From positions 1,550,001 through 1,614,000 of the forward strand of contig NZ_OY782855.1 of the NCBI RefSeq assembly GCF_963678425.1: a stretch of 64,000 nucleotides of DNA, given 5' to 3'. Each line of letters starts with the position of its first letter. Position 1 is the stretch's first letter. The position numbers and the translations under genes were made by a program. Positions 25,402 through 33,208 of the stretch are shown here, in pieces. The notes under the pieces are model-generated. The model saw only the letters and a program-made list of their open reading frames with translations, was not told the origin of the DNA and searched no databases. Source of the stretch: an uncultured Bacteroides sp. (GTDB taxonomy: Bacteria; Bacteroidota; Bacteroidia; Bacteroidales; Bacteroidaceae).

Positions 25402-27711
25402 CTACTTTTTCTCATTAACAGAGAATGAATAAGGAAAATCCTCTTTTTGAATACCACGTTGCTTATTTGGGGTATCACTCATTCTAATGTTAATTTCCCC
25501 GCCATTAATCAGATCGGCATGCTTTAAATAGTTCTTTGTATAGGTTTTACCATTGAGGGTCATCGTCTCAACATAACGGTTTTCCACACTATTGTTAGGA
25601 GCATTGATTACCATTTTGTTTCCATTTTCAAATGTTATGGTAGCTTTCTTAAATAATGGAGCTCCCAATACATATTCATTTGTTCCGGGGCATACCGGAT
25701 AGAATCCCAAAGCCGAGAATACATACCAGGCGGAAGTCTGTCCGTTATCCTCATCACCGCAATAACCATCAGGATTGCAGGTATACATGCGGTTCATCAC
25801 TTCACGCAACCAATACTGCGCTTTCCAGGGCTGACCGGCATAGTTATACATATAAATCATATGCTGGATCGGCTGGTTACCGTGAGCATAATTACCCATA
25901 TTCATTATCTGCATTTCACGGATTTCATGAATTACCTGTCCGTAGTAACTTGCATCAAATACTGGCGGAACAGCAAATACAGAATCGAGCATACTTACAA
26001 AAGTCTCCTTGCCACCCATCAGATCAATAAGCCCTTGCGGATCATGAAAAACGGACCAGGTATAATGCCAGCTGTTCCCTTCGGTAAAGGCATCACCCCA
26101 CTTTAACGGAGAAAAAGGGGACATAAATTTGCCATCAGCATTCTTTCCACGCATCAGCTTCGTTTCCTTATCAAACAGATTTTTGTAATTCATGGCACGT
26201 TTAGCGAAAACATCAATCTCTTTCTTTGGACGTTTAAGTTCTTTTGCCAGTTTGTAAATACACCAGTCATCATAGGCATACTCCAGTGTGCGTGCAGCAT
26301 TTTCGTTGATCTTCACATCATAAGGAACATACCCAAGTTTATTATAGTATTCATATCCAAGACGTCCGGTTGAAGAGACGGATGGATGAACATTTTCTGT
26401 TCCATGAATAAGCCCTTTATATAATGTTTGGAGATCGTCTACCTTAACTCCTTTCATATAAGCATCCACTAAAATGGAGGCCGAGTTATTTCCCACCATG
26501 CAGCCGCGATGACCGGGGCTTGCCCATTCGGGAAAGAATCCGCTTTCTTTATAAGCATTAATGAGGCCTTCCTGTATTTCCTTGTTTATTGAAGGATACA
26601 TCATATTCAGGAAGGGGAACAAACAACGGAATGTATCCCAGAAACCTGAGTCTGTATACATATATCCGGGCAATACTTCACCGTTAAACGGACTGTAATG
26701 AACTACTTTTCCTGTTGCATCCATTTCATAGAACTTACGTGGAAACAACATGGAGCGATACATGCAGGAATAAAAAGTACGATATTGGTCTAATGAACCG
26801 CCCTCTACCTTTATCTTACTTAAGGCTTCATTCCATTGAGCCTTTCCTTTGGAAACAACCTGATCAAAGTTGTCATTGCCAAGTTCTTTCAGATTTAGGA
26901 TTGCCTGATCAAAGCCAATAAAAGAAGAGGCTACTTTTGCATGAATCATTTCACCTTTAGCTGTTTTAAATCCAATAACAGCCCCTACATGATCGGATGT
27001 TTGTTCGGCATCCTGTTTTAAGGCGCCATCGGAAAAGGTATATTTATATGTAAACGGCTTATCGAAAGTGATTACAAAGTAGTTTTTGAAATTAGCAGGC
27101 ACTCCCCCACTATTCTTTGTTGTATAACCGATAATCTTATTTTCACCGGGTATGATTTTAATATAAGATCCCTTATCAAAAGCATCAACTACGACAAAAG
27201 AGCTATCGTTCTCAGGAAAAGTAAAACGAAACATTGCAGCTCTTTCGGTTGGGGCAATCTCGGTAACTACGTCATGATCAGCCAGATATACTTTATAATA
27301 GTAAGGTTTGGCAACTTCTGCTTTATGGGAAAACCAGCTTGCCCGTTTATCCTGATCAAAAACAGGAGCGCCCACAACCGGCATAATGGAAAACTGACCA
27401 TAATCATTGATCCACGGACTGGGCTGATGAGTCTGTTTAAAACCACGGATCTTATTATCTGTATATACATAAGCCCATCCATCACCCATCTTACCGGTCT
27501 GAGGAACCCAGAAGTTCATTCCCCAGGGACGGGCAATAGCAGGATAGGTATTTCCTGTTGATAACTGATAAGTTGATTGTGTTCCTATCAGCGGATTCAC
27601 ATACTCAACCGGATCAAGACCTTCTTCACTTTTTACTGAAGCTAACGCAGGCTCTGTAAACCAGCACAAAAATGCAGCAATTAAAACTGCCAAGACTTCT
27701 TTATTTCTCAT
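25402..27711 (-). CDS. Glycoside hydrolase family 92 (alpha-mannosidase type)
   Basis: A 769-residue secreted protein with a signal peptide (residues 1-24). The N-terminal beta-sandwich starts DPVEYVNPLIGT, typical of GH92. The (alpha/alpha)6 domain includes YCGDEDNGQTSAWYVFSALGF, corresponding to the conserved GNEDxGQMSAW region with catalytic acids and a calcium site. GH92 enzymes remove alpha-mannosyl residues with inversion, in a calcium-dependent way. The linkage cannot be inferred. It stands alone with its own promoter and is not part of a visible mannan locus. Confidence 0.93.
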   Translation of the reverse strand: MRNKEVLAVLIAAFLCWFTEPALASVKSEEGLDPVEYVNPLIGTQSTYQLSTGNTYPAIARPWGMNFWVPQTGKMGDGWAYVYTDNKIRGFKQTHQPSPWINDYGQFSIMPVVGAPVFDQDKRASWFSHKAEVAKPYYYKVYLADHDVVTEIAPTERAAMFRFTFPENDSSFVVVDAFDKGSYIKIIPGENKIIGYTTKNSGGVPANFKNYFVITFDKPFTYKYTFSDGALKQDAEQTSDHVGAVIGFKTAKGEMIHAKVASSFIGFDQAILNLKELGNDNFDQVVSKGKAQWNEALSKIKVEGGSLDQYRTFYSCMYRSMLFPRKFYEMDATGKVVHYSPFNGEVLPGYMYTDSGFWDTFRCLFPFLNMMYPSINKEIQEGLINAYKESGFFPEWASPGHRGCMVGNNSASILVDAYMKGVKVDDLQTLYKGLIHGTENVHPSVSSTGRLGYEYYNKLGYVPYDVKINENAARTLEYAYDDWCIYKLAKELKRPKKEIDVFAKRAMNYKNLFDKETKLMRGKNADGKFMSPFSPLKWGDAFTEGNSWHYTWSVFHDPQGLIDLMGGKETFVSMLDSVFAVPPVFDASYYGQVIHEIREMQIMNMGNYAHGNQPIQHMIYMYNYAGQPWKAQYWLREVMNRMYTCNPDGYCGDEDNGQTSAWYVFSALGFYPVCPGTNEYVLGAPLFKKATITFENGNKMVINAPNNSVENRYVETMTLNGKTYTKNYLKHADLINGGEINIRMSDTPNKQRGIQKEDFPYSFSVNEKK

Positions 27712-27753
27712 AATATACTATTAATTCTATATTGGTGTCTGTTCTATAAAAAA

Positions 27754-27761
27754 CAAATATA
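27754..27761 (-). promoter_or_regulatory. -7 element of the GH92 gene
   Basis: TATATTTG on the minus strand, 43 bp before the start at 27711. The rest of the gap to 28176 is AT-rich with no gene recognised. Confidence 0.6.
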
Positions 27762-28176
27762 AATATTTCTTCTTATATACAATCAACAAGAGCAATATAC
27801 CCTCTATCTTCACACATTTTTCATAGTAGAACGAATTATTAACATATTTCAGATAAACAGATAAAGAATAGAGACGATCCCTTGCTGATATCTAATAATA
27901 ATACAACTATTCAAGAGAATACAATTTGCCCTCTTTGTAATAACAAAATAGAATGAAGAATAGGATAAAAAAGAAGGATATTATGAAACATAGACATCCG
28001 CATATTTTGCTCAGAAAATCAACAGATGTTGATTAACCATTTTTAGCTGATTAACTTATTAATAAAATAACTTTTATCAATCTTTCTGAAACACTGATTT
28101 GTTTAGGTAATAGCAGCTGTGTTTATAAATAAACTTGGCGTTTCAACTATCAATTAGTTACTTAAATTTTATTGAA

Positions 28177-28602
28177 ATGGTAAAGAAAAAAGTTTTCGTT
28201 AGTTTCGATCATGACAATGACCGGCAATACAAGAATTTGTTAGAGGAATGGAATACAAATTCTGATTTTGAATTTTGTTTTAACAGTCTATCACCAAATG
28301 AAATAAAGAAAGAGGATATACCACGAGTAAAAAATACTTTAACCAGCAAAATCAACCAGACCTCATACACATTTGTTATAATCGGAAAAGAAGCTAATAA
28401 AGAAAGTAAATATCAGGAAGAAATTGGCTTCAGGAATTGGCAGAATTTTGAAGTAGCCATGAGTAAAGCCAACAAAAATAAATTAATAGGTGTAAAACTT
28501 GATAAGAAATTTGAATCTCCGGACGAATTAGTAGGTTGCGGAGCAAAATGCATAATGAGCTTCACTGAGGAAGCAATCTTAAAGGCATTAAAAGATGTGT
28601 AA
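28177..28602 (+). CDS. TIR-like (ThsB / DUF1863 type) protein
   Basis: A 141-residue protein consisting of one TIR-like domain. The start at 28177 is chosen because the first beta strand, KKKVFVSFDHDND, follows at once; the open frame back to 28135 begins with TTG. The strand TYTFVIIGKEAN and the helix NWQNFEVAMSKANKNKLIGVKL match the MTH538/ThsB pattern, with Glu92 in NFEVA as the likely catalytic Glu. ThsB proteins make cyclic ADP-ribose-type signals from NAD in Thoeris defence. No ThsA effector is adjacent, so a defence role is inferred only. Confidence 0.75.
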   Translation: MVKKKVFVSFDHDNDRQYKNLLEEWNTNSDFEFCFNSLSPNEIKKEDIPRVKNTLTSKINQTSYTFVIIGKEANKESKYQEEIGFRNWQNFEVAMSKANKNKLIGVKLDKKFESPDELVGCGAKCIMSFTEEAILKALKDV

Positions 28603-28740
28603 GCACCACTTCCGAAAGTTTTCCGGAAAATAAGCTCTTTATTTTGTCACAAAAAAGCCTATCAGATATTTTCATACTCAAAAGTTTTAATCTGGATATT
28701 TTTATTTAATAATCAGGAAGTTTAATTCCCGAAATTATGC

Positions 28741-28748
28741 TAATTTTG
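28741..28748 (+). promoter_or_regulatory. -7 element of the SDR oxidoreductase gene
   Basis: TAATTTTG matches TAnnTTTG. The implied transcript start near 28754 leaves almost no leader before the ATG at 28759 and favours the ATG at 28780. Confidence 0.6.
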
Positions 28749-28779
28749 CAATAATCTTATGTTCCATAAAAACTATAAT

Positions 28780-29592
28780 ATGAATGAATTATTTGATATA
28801 GCTGGTAAAGTGGCTATTGTAACCGGAGGTTCCGGTGTGTTAGGTAGTAATATTGCCCAAAGCTTGTTGGAAGCCGGAGCAAAAGTCTTTATTATCGGAG
28901 GCCATCAGGAAAATGTAAATAAAGTATTAGATTCACTTTCTTCATTAGGAGAGATTCAGGGTACAGCTTGTAATGTACTTGATATGGATCAAATCAGAAA
29001 AGTAAAAGATGAAATTATTTGCCAATGGGGAAAAATTGATATTCTGATAAATGCTGCTGGCGGAAATATCCCAGGTGGAACACTCAGAGATGATCAAAAC
29101 ATATTTGAAATGAATATTGATGATATGAATAAAGTGATTGATCTGAATCTGAATGGCTCAGTTTACCCATGTCTGGTATTTGGCGAGGTAATGGCAAAAC
29201 AAGGATATGGTAGTATCATTAATGTATCATCAATGGCTACGTTTGCAGCATTAACACGTGTACCGGGATATTCCATAGCTAAAAGCGGTATTGAGATCTT
29301 TACTAAATGGCTGGCCATGGAAATGGCTACAAAGTTCAGCGAAAAGATCAGAGTAAACGCTATTGCTCCCGGGTTCTTTATCGGGAATCAAAACAGAGCT
29401 GTTCTTATAAATCCGGATGGTTCGTTAACCGAAAGAAGTAAGAAGGTCTTAGCAAAAACTCCGATGAAACGTTTCGGGGATATAAAGGAATTAAACGGAG
29501 CGGTTCAGTTCCTTTGCAGTGATGCTGCCAGCTTTATCACCGGAGTAGTTCTGCCTATTGACGGTGGATTTTCTTCTTTTAGTGGCGTATAG
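28780..29592 (+). CDS. SDR family oxidoreductase, D-mannonate oxidoreductase candidate
   Basis: A 270-residue short-chain dehydrogenase from the ATG at 28780. It has the Rossmann motif TGGSGVLGSNIA, the NAAGGNIPGG segment, catalytic Ser (INVSSMA) and the YSIAK motif (Tyr-x-x-x-Lys). The GGNIPGGTL loop and RVNAIAPGFFIGNQNRAVL segment are typical of Bacteroidetes proteins annotated as D-mannonate oxidoreductase. It converges on uxuA, and would interconvert fructuronate and mannonate in glucuronate catabolism. The activity is inferred from the subfamily and the neighbour. Confidence 0.82.
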   Translation: MNELFDIAGKVAIVTGGSGVLGSNIAQSLLEAGAKVFIIGGHQENVNKVLDSLSSLGEIQGTACNVLDMDQIRKVKDEIICQWGKIDILINAAGGNIPGGTLRDDQNIFEMNIDDMNKVIDLNLNGSVYPCLVFGEVMAKQGYGSIINVSSMATFAALTRVPGYSIAKSGIEIFTKWLAMEMATKFSEKIRVNAIAPGFFIGNQNRAVLINPDGSLTERSKKVLAKTPMKRFGDIKELNGAVQFLCSDAASFITGVVLPIDGGFSSFSGV

Positions 29593-29623
29593 GTATCCTG
29601 TCGTTAATAATAAACCTTTTTTG

Positions 29624-29681
29624 CCATATATAAGTGAACCCCCAAAGTTATGTCTAACTTTGGGGGTTCACTTATATATGG
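29624..29681. terminator. 27-bp perfect hairpin between convergent genes (bidirectional terminator or IS relic)
   Basis: Arms 29624-29650 and 29655-29681 are perfectly complementary around the loop TGTC. The core GAACCCCCAAAGTTA/TAACTTTGGGGGTTC resembles the ends of IS3-family elements. It lies between the stops of the SDR gene and uxuA. It can stop transcription in both directions, but no long T run follows. Confidence 0.75.
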
Positions 29682-29711
29682 GTGCCTTTTATTGAATATC
29701 AAACAGTTGAA

Positions 29712-30884
29712 TTATTGGGCTAATTCATCTCTGACGGTAGCTATAATTCCATCAACCTGAGCAAGTGCAAACATACGTCCGTGAAAAGAGTAGCCAGGAT
29801 TGTATTCTTTGTCACCATCATCAAGCATCAATCTTCCATGGTCCACACGCATAGGTAAAGCGGGATTCTCCTTTTCAAAGATACGAACCAGCTCAATAAT
29901 ATGTCCTCTTCCACTCAGATGGGATGACTCCATAAAGTTACCATCCGGCGTTGCTTCTGTGCTTCGTAAGTGAACAAAGTGTGTGCGGCTTGCAAATTTC
30001 TTTGCTAATGCAGGCACATCGTTATGAAGTCCGGCGCTCAGAGAACCGGCACAGAAAGTAAGTCCATTGTGAGGATTATTCACTGCATGGAGGAACCAGT
30101 CAATATCCGTCTCTCCGGTAACAATACGTGGAAGTCCAAGCATCTGGAAAGGAGGATCATCGGGATGCACGCACATGTTTATTCCATATTCATCGCACAC
30201 AGGCATAATCTGCTCCAGAAAGTATTTCATATTCGCACGTAGCGCATTCTTGTCAATCCCTTTGTATAAGTCCAGTAATCTGTTGAAGATCGCTACCGGA
30301 TTCTGATCACCCTCTTTAATATTTCCATTAACAAAGCCCTGAGTTTTAACAATAATAGTATTGATCAGATCGTCTTTCTCTGCTTCAGTTATGGTTTTAT
30401 CCAGTTCACGAACCTTTGCTAATTCTTCTAGAGTATACTCCTTTTCAGCTCCCTCTCGCTTCAGAATATGACAGTCAAAGTAAGCAAAGCGAATTTTATC
30501 GAAATAAAGTGAGCTGGTACCATCGGGCCATGGATGTTCCAAGTCTGTGCGAATCCAGTCAATCACCGGCATAAAGTTGTAGCAAACAGTTTTCACGCCT
30601 GCCTTACCCAGATTAGCCAGACTTACTTTGTAGTTGGCAATAAGTTGATCCCTGTCCACCCCGGCATACTTGATGCTTTCACTAACGGGCAAACTCTCCA
30701 CAACCGACCAACGAAGGCCTGCTGCTTCTATATAATCTTTAAGTTCGTTTATAGCTTCGAGTGTCCATATTTCCCCATTGGGCACATCGTGCAGGGCAGT
30801 CACAATGCCCTCCACTCCTATCTGTCTTAGCATGGAAAGAGTTATCTTATCCTTCTTGCCAAACCATCTCCAGGTCTTTTCCAT
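29712..30884 (-). CDS. uxuA: Mannonate dehydratase
   Basis: A 390-residue TIM-barrel protein starting MEKTWRWFGKKDKITL, the characteristic UxuA N-terminus. Further matches are the CVHPDDPP metal-site motif, TFCAGSLSAG, and HLRSTE. It dehydrates D-mannonate to 2-keto-3-deoxygluconate in glucuronate catabolism. It follows the GH67 alpha-glucuronidase by 8 bp, so the released glucuronic acid and its catabolic enzyme are co-expressed. The length is normal. Confidence 0.95.
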   Translation of the reverse strand: MEKTWRWFGKKDKITLSMLRQIGVEGIVTALHDVPNGEIWTLEAINELKDYIEAAGLRWSVVESLPVSESIKYAGVDRDQLIANYKVSLANLGKAGVKTVCYNFMPVIDWIRTDLEHPWPDGTSSLYFDKIRFAYFDCHILKREGAEKEYTLEELAKVRELDKTITEAEKDDLINTIIVKTQGFVNGNIKEGDQNPVAIFNRLLDLYKGIDKNALRANMKYFLEQIMPVCDEYGINMCVHPDDPPFQMLGLPRIVTGETDIDWFLHAVNNPHNGLTFCAGSLSAGLHNDVPALAKKFASRTHFVHLRSTEATPDGNFMESSHLSGRGHIIELVRIFEKENPALPMRVDHGRLMLDDGDKEYNPGYSFHGRMFALAQVDGIIATVRDELAQ

Positions 30885-30892
30885 TTATCTTT

Positions 30893-33034
30893 CTAATTAT
30901 GATGTTTCAAATTCAATTTTATCTTCTTCAAGTCGTTCAGCTCATTCACAGGGCGTTCTATGTCATAAGGAATAGGTTGGTGTGAGAATGTCTGGAAATA
31001 AAGCAGACAAGCATCTTTCCACCAAACAGCATCCTTGCTTTGTATCTTCAGACGAGACTGCACTTCCTTGAAACGCTGCGCGTCAACATAAGGTTCCATT
31101 CTGTCCCATGTCTTCTGGAATTCACGTACTTGCTGTACTCCCTTGTCATAGGTATAACAAAGCTCTTCCCATAAAGTCTGTCCGTTATGCATTTTATAGC
31201 TCCATGGTACATGATGAAACCAAAGGATAAGCTGTTCCGGACAACTACTCAGGTCGTTGTATTCTTCCCGAAAAGGTGAATTATACTGACTAACGGAGTT
31301 GCTACCGGAAAGAGTACGATTAAAACCGATTCCCAATGAATCGGCTTTATGATAATAAGACGGTAGCCAGTCGGGTCTTGCACCTTCAACAGCGCACCAA
31401 GGCTCCGGGCCGTAATGATGTCCCCAGGCAAACAAGTGATGAAGCCCCAAAGGCATCATGTAATTTACTGCAGCCTCCCGTGATTCAAGCATCATCTCCT
31501 TTACAGGTTCCACAAATTCTTTCTTATCATTGAAGGTAAGCTTAATCCATTCGTCGGCAATCTGACCGGAAGTTAACTCATGATTCCATGCCAATCTACC
31601 AAAAGCATACCAATTAGCCTGAGCAAAATGATGTCCGCACCAGTTGGCATCTTCACCAATATTTGCTACTCCGGCAATGGCAGTAAGTGGATTAGGGAAG
31701 AGAGAACCATCCGTCACCTTGGCAACAGTAGAACCTTTCCCTGAACAATAAGTATCACTCTCAAGACATTCTTTATAAAGCGGAGCCAGAAAAGCCAAAT
31801 GATTGGATTCTCCCAGGTATTCCTGTGTAATCTGAAACTCAGGCATGATGGGAGTTTGCTTCATGGCACCAAACAAAGCGCTGATTGGTTCGCGAGGTTG
31901 GAAGTCAATCGGACCATTCTTCACCTGAAGAATCACATTGGAACGAAACTTTCCATCGAGCGGAAGAAATTCTTTGTAGGCTTGTCCGGCTCTGTCGTCC
32001 ATTCCGGATTTATAAACAAAGGCACGCCACATCACTATTCCATGGTAAGGCTTCAAAGCATCAGCCAGCATATTGGCACCATTGGCATGTGTACGCCCAA
32101 AGTCCTGCGGTCCTGGAAGTCCTTCTGAATTGGCTTTTACCAAAAATCCTCCAAAATCAGGGATCAGAGAATATATTTCCTTTGCCTTTGCAAACCACCA
32201 ATGGCGAACATCTTTGTTCAAAGGATCAGAAGTTGGCAGTCCGCCGAGTGCAGCTGGCGAAGAAAAGTTAACGGAAAGGTAAACACGGATGCCATACGGA
32301 CGAAACACCGCAGCCAGTGCTTTTACTTTCTGCAAATAGGCTGCGCTAAGAATCTCAGGACTGGCATTTACATTATTTAGCACCGTACCGTTTATGCCGA
32401 TTGAAGCATTGGCACGAGCATATTCTTTATAGCGGGGAGAAAGTTTACCGGGAAGATCATCCCATTTCCAAAGTGAATATCCGGCATATCCACGCTCAAT
32501 TGTTCCATCCGGATTATCCCAATGGTTAAGCACCCTGACTTTATAAGCCGGTTTTTCTTTTTTGTCCATAGAGGGAGGAAAAGGAAGAGCCGTCTGCACA
32601 ATTCTCAAAAGATTAAAAACAGCATACAGTACTCCAGTTTCTCCTTCAGAAGCAAGTACCAGACAATCTTTACCCTGATGCTTCATTGTACGTATAATGA
32701 AGCCTTCATTTCCCAATAACTGCAATTCTTTGCTTAACCCAAATGGTTGAATAAGTTTACTATTCTTTGTTCCAATAACGAGCGAATGTTCCTGAACCGA
32801 ACGAGTAACAGGCAGTTCTGTTCCGGTAAGTTGTCTCCACGCAGTCTGCAATTCACCAAAAGCCAAATTGTCTGATGGTTCATCACAAACCACAGATGTA
32901 ATAACAGTTGATAAAGCCTTTACCTGATTATCAGGAAGTGACTGATAGCGAAGCCACAGTTGCGAACCATCCTCAGCAAAAACAATTCCGGGAATAAAAA
33001 CAAATAATAATGTATAAAAATATAATTTCATCAT
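30893..33034 (-). CDS. Alpha-glucuronidase, glycoside hydrolase family 67
   Basis: A 713-residue secreted enzyme with a signal peptide (residues 1-20). The N-terminal domain (residues about 25-155) is followed by the catalytic barrel, with GGFLVKANSEGLPGPQDFGR and WRAFVYK, and the helical C-terminal domain with ILWFHHVPWSYKM. These are GH67 hallmarks. The enzyme removes (4-O-methyl)glucuronic acid from the non-reducing end of xylo-oligosaccharides. The signal peptide puts it in the periplasm. It has its own promoter and forms a unit with uxuA. Confidence 0.95.
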   Translation of the reverse strand: MMKLYFYTLLFVFIPGIVFAEDGSQLWLRYQSLPDNQVKALSTVITSVVCDEPSDNLAFGELQTAWRQLTGTELPVTRSVQEHSLVIGTKNSKLIQPFGLSKELQLLGNEGFIIRTMKHQGKDCLVLASEGETGVLYAVFNLLRIVQTALPFPPSMDKKEKPAYKVRVLNHWDNPDGTIERGYAGYSLWKWDDLPGKLSPRYKEYARANASIGINGTVLNNVNASPEILSAAYLQKVKALAAVFRPYGIRVYLSVNFSSPAALGGLPTSDPLNKDVRHWWFAKAKEIYSLIPDFGGFLVKANSEGLPGPQDFGRTHANGANMLADALKPYHGIVMWRAFVYKSGMDDRAGQAYKEFLPLDGKFRSNVILQVKNGPIDFQPREPISALFGAMKQTPIMPEFQITQEYLGESNHLAFLAPLYKECLESDTYCSGKGSTVAKVTDGSLFPNPLTAIAGVANIGEDANWCGHHFAQANWYAFGRLAWNHELTSGQIADEWIKLTFNDKKEFVEPVKEMMLESREAAVNYMMPLGLHHLFAWGHHYGPEPWCAVEGARPDWLPSYYHKADSLGIGFNRTLSGSNSVSQYNSPFREEYNDLSSCPEQLILWFHHVPWSYKMHNGQTLWEELCYTYDKGVQQVREFQKTWDRMEPYVDAQRFKEVQSRLKIQSKDAVWWKDACLLYFQTFSHQPIPYDIERPVNELNDLKKIKLNLKHHN

Positions 33035-33053
33035 ATACTTTTTTAAGGTGACA

Positions 33054-33061
33054 CAAATATA
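33054..33061 (-). promoter_or_regulatory. -7 element of the GH67-uxuA unit
   Basis: TATATTTG on the minus strand, 20 bp before the start at 33034, giving a short leader. Confidence 0.65.
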
Positions 33062-33123
33062 CTTCTATTTTATAATCAGAATCACAAAACAGAATATTTT
33101 AATGAGATAAACCGGTTGACAAA

Positions 33124-33162
33124 TTCGTATCTTACATGAACATCTTTCACATAAGATACGAA
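33124..33162 (-). terminator. Hairpin after the GH3 xylosidase gene
   Basis: TTCGTATCTTA (33124-33134) and TAAGATACGAA (33152-33162) are perfect 11-bp arms placed 47 bp past the GH3 stop. The tail is only weakly T-rich. Confidence 0.5.
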
Positions 33163-33208
33163 AAGTCACCAACTATGTAATCTAAGTCTAGAGTAATCTA
33201 CAAGAAAT

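Noticed and set aside
28759..28779. Earlier ATG of the SDR gene
   Set aside because: The -7 element at 28741-28748 would leave only about five bases of leader; the ATG at 28780 starts at the usual N-terminus of the family.
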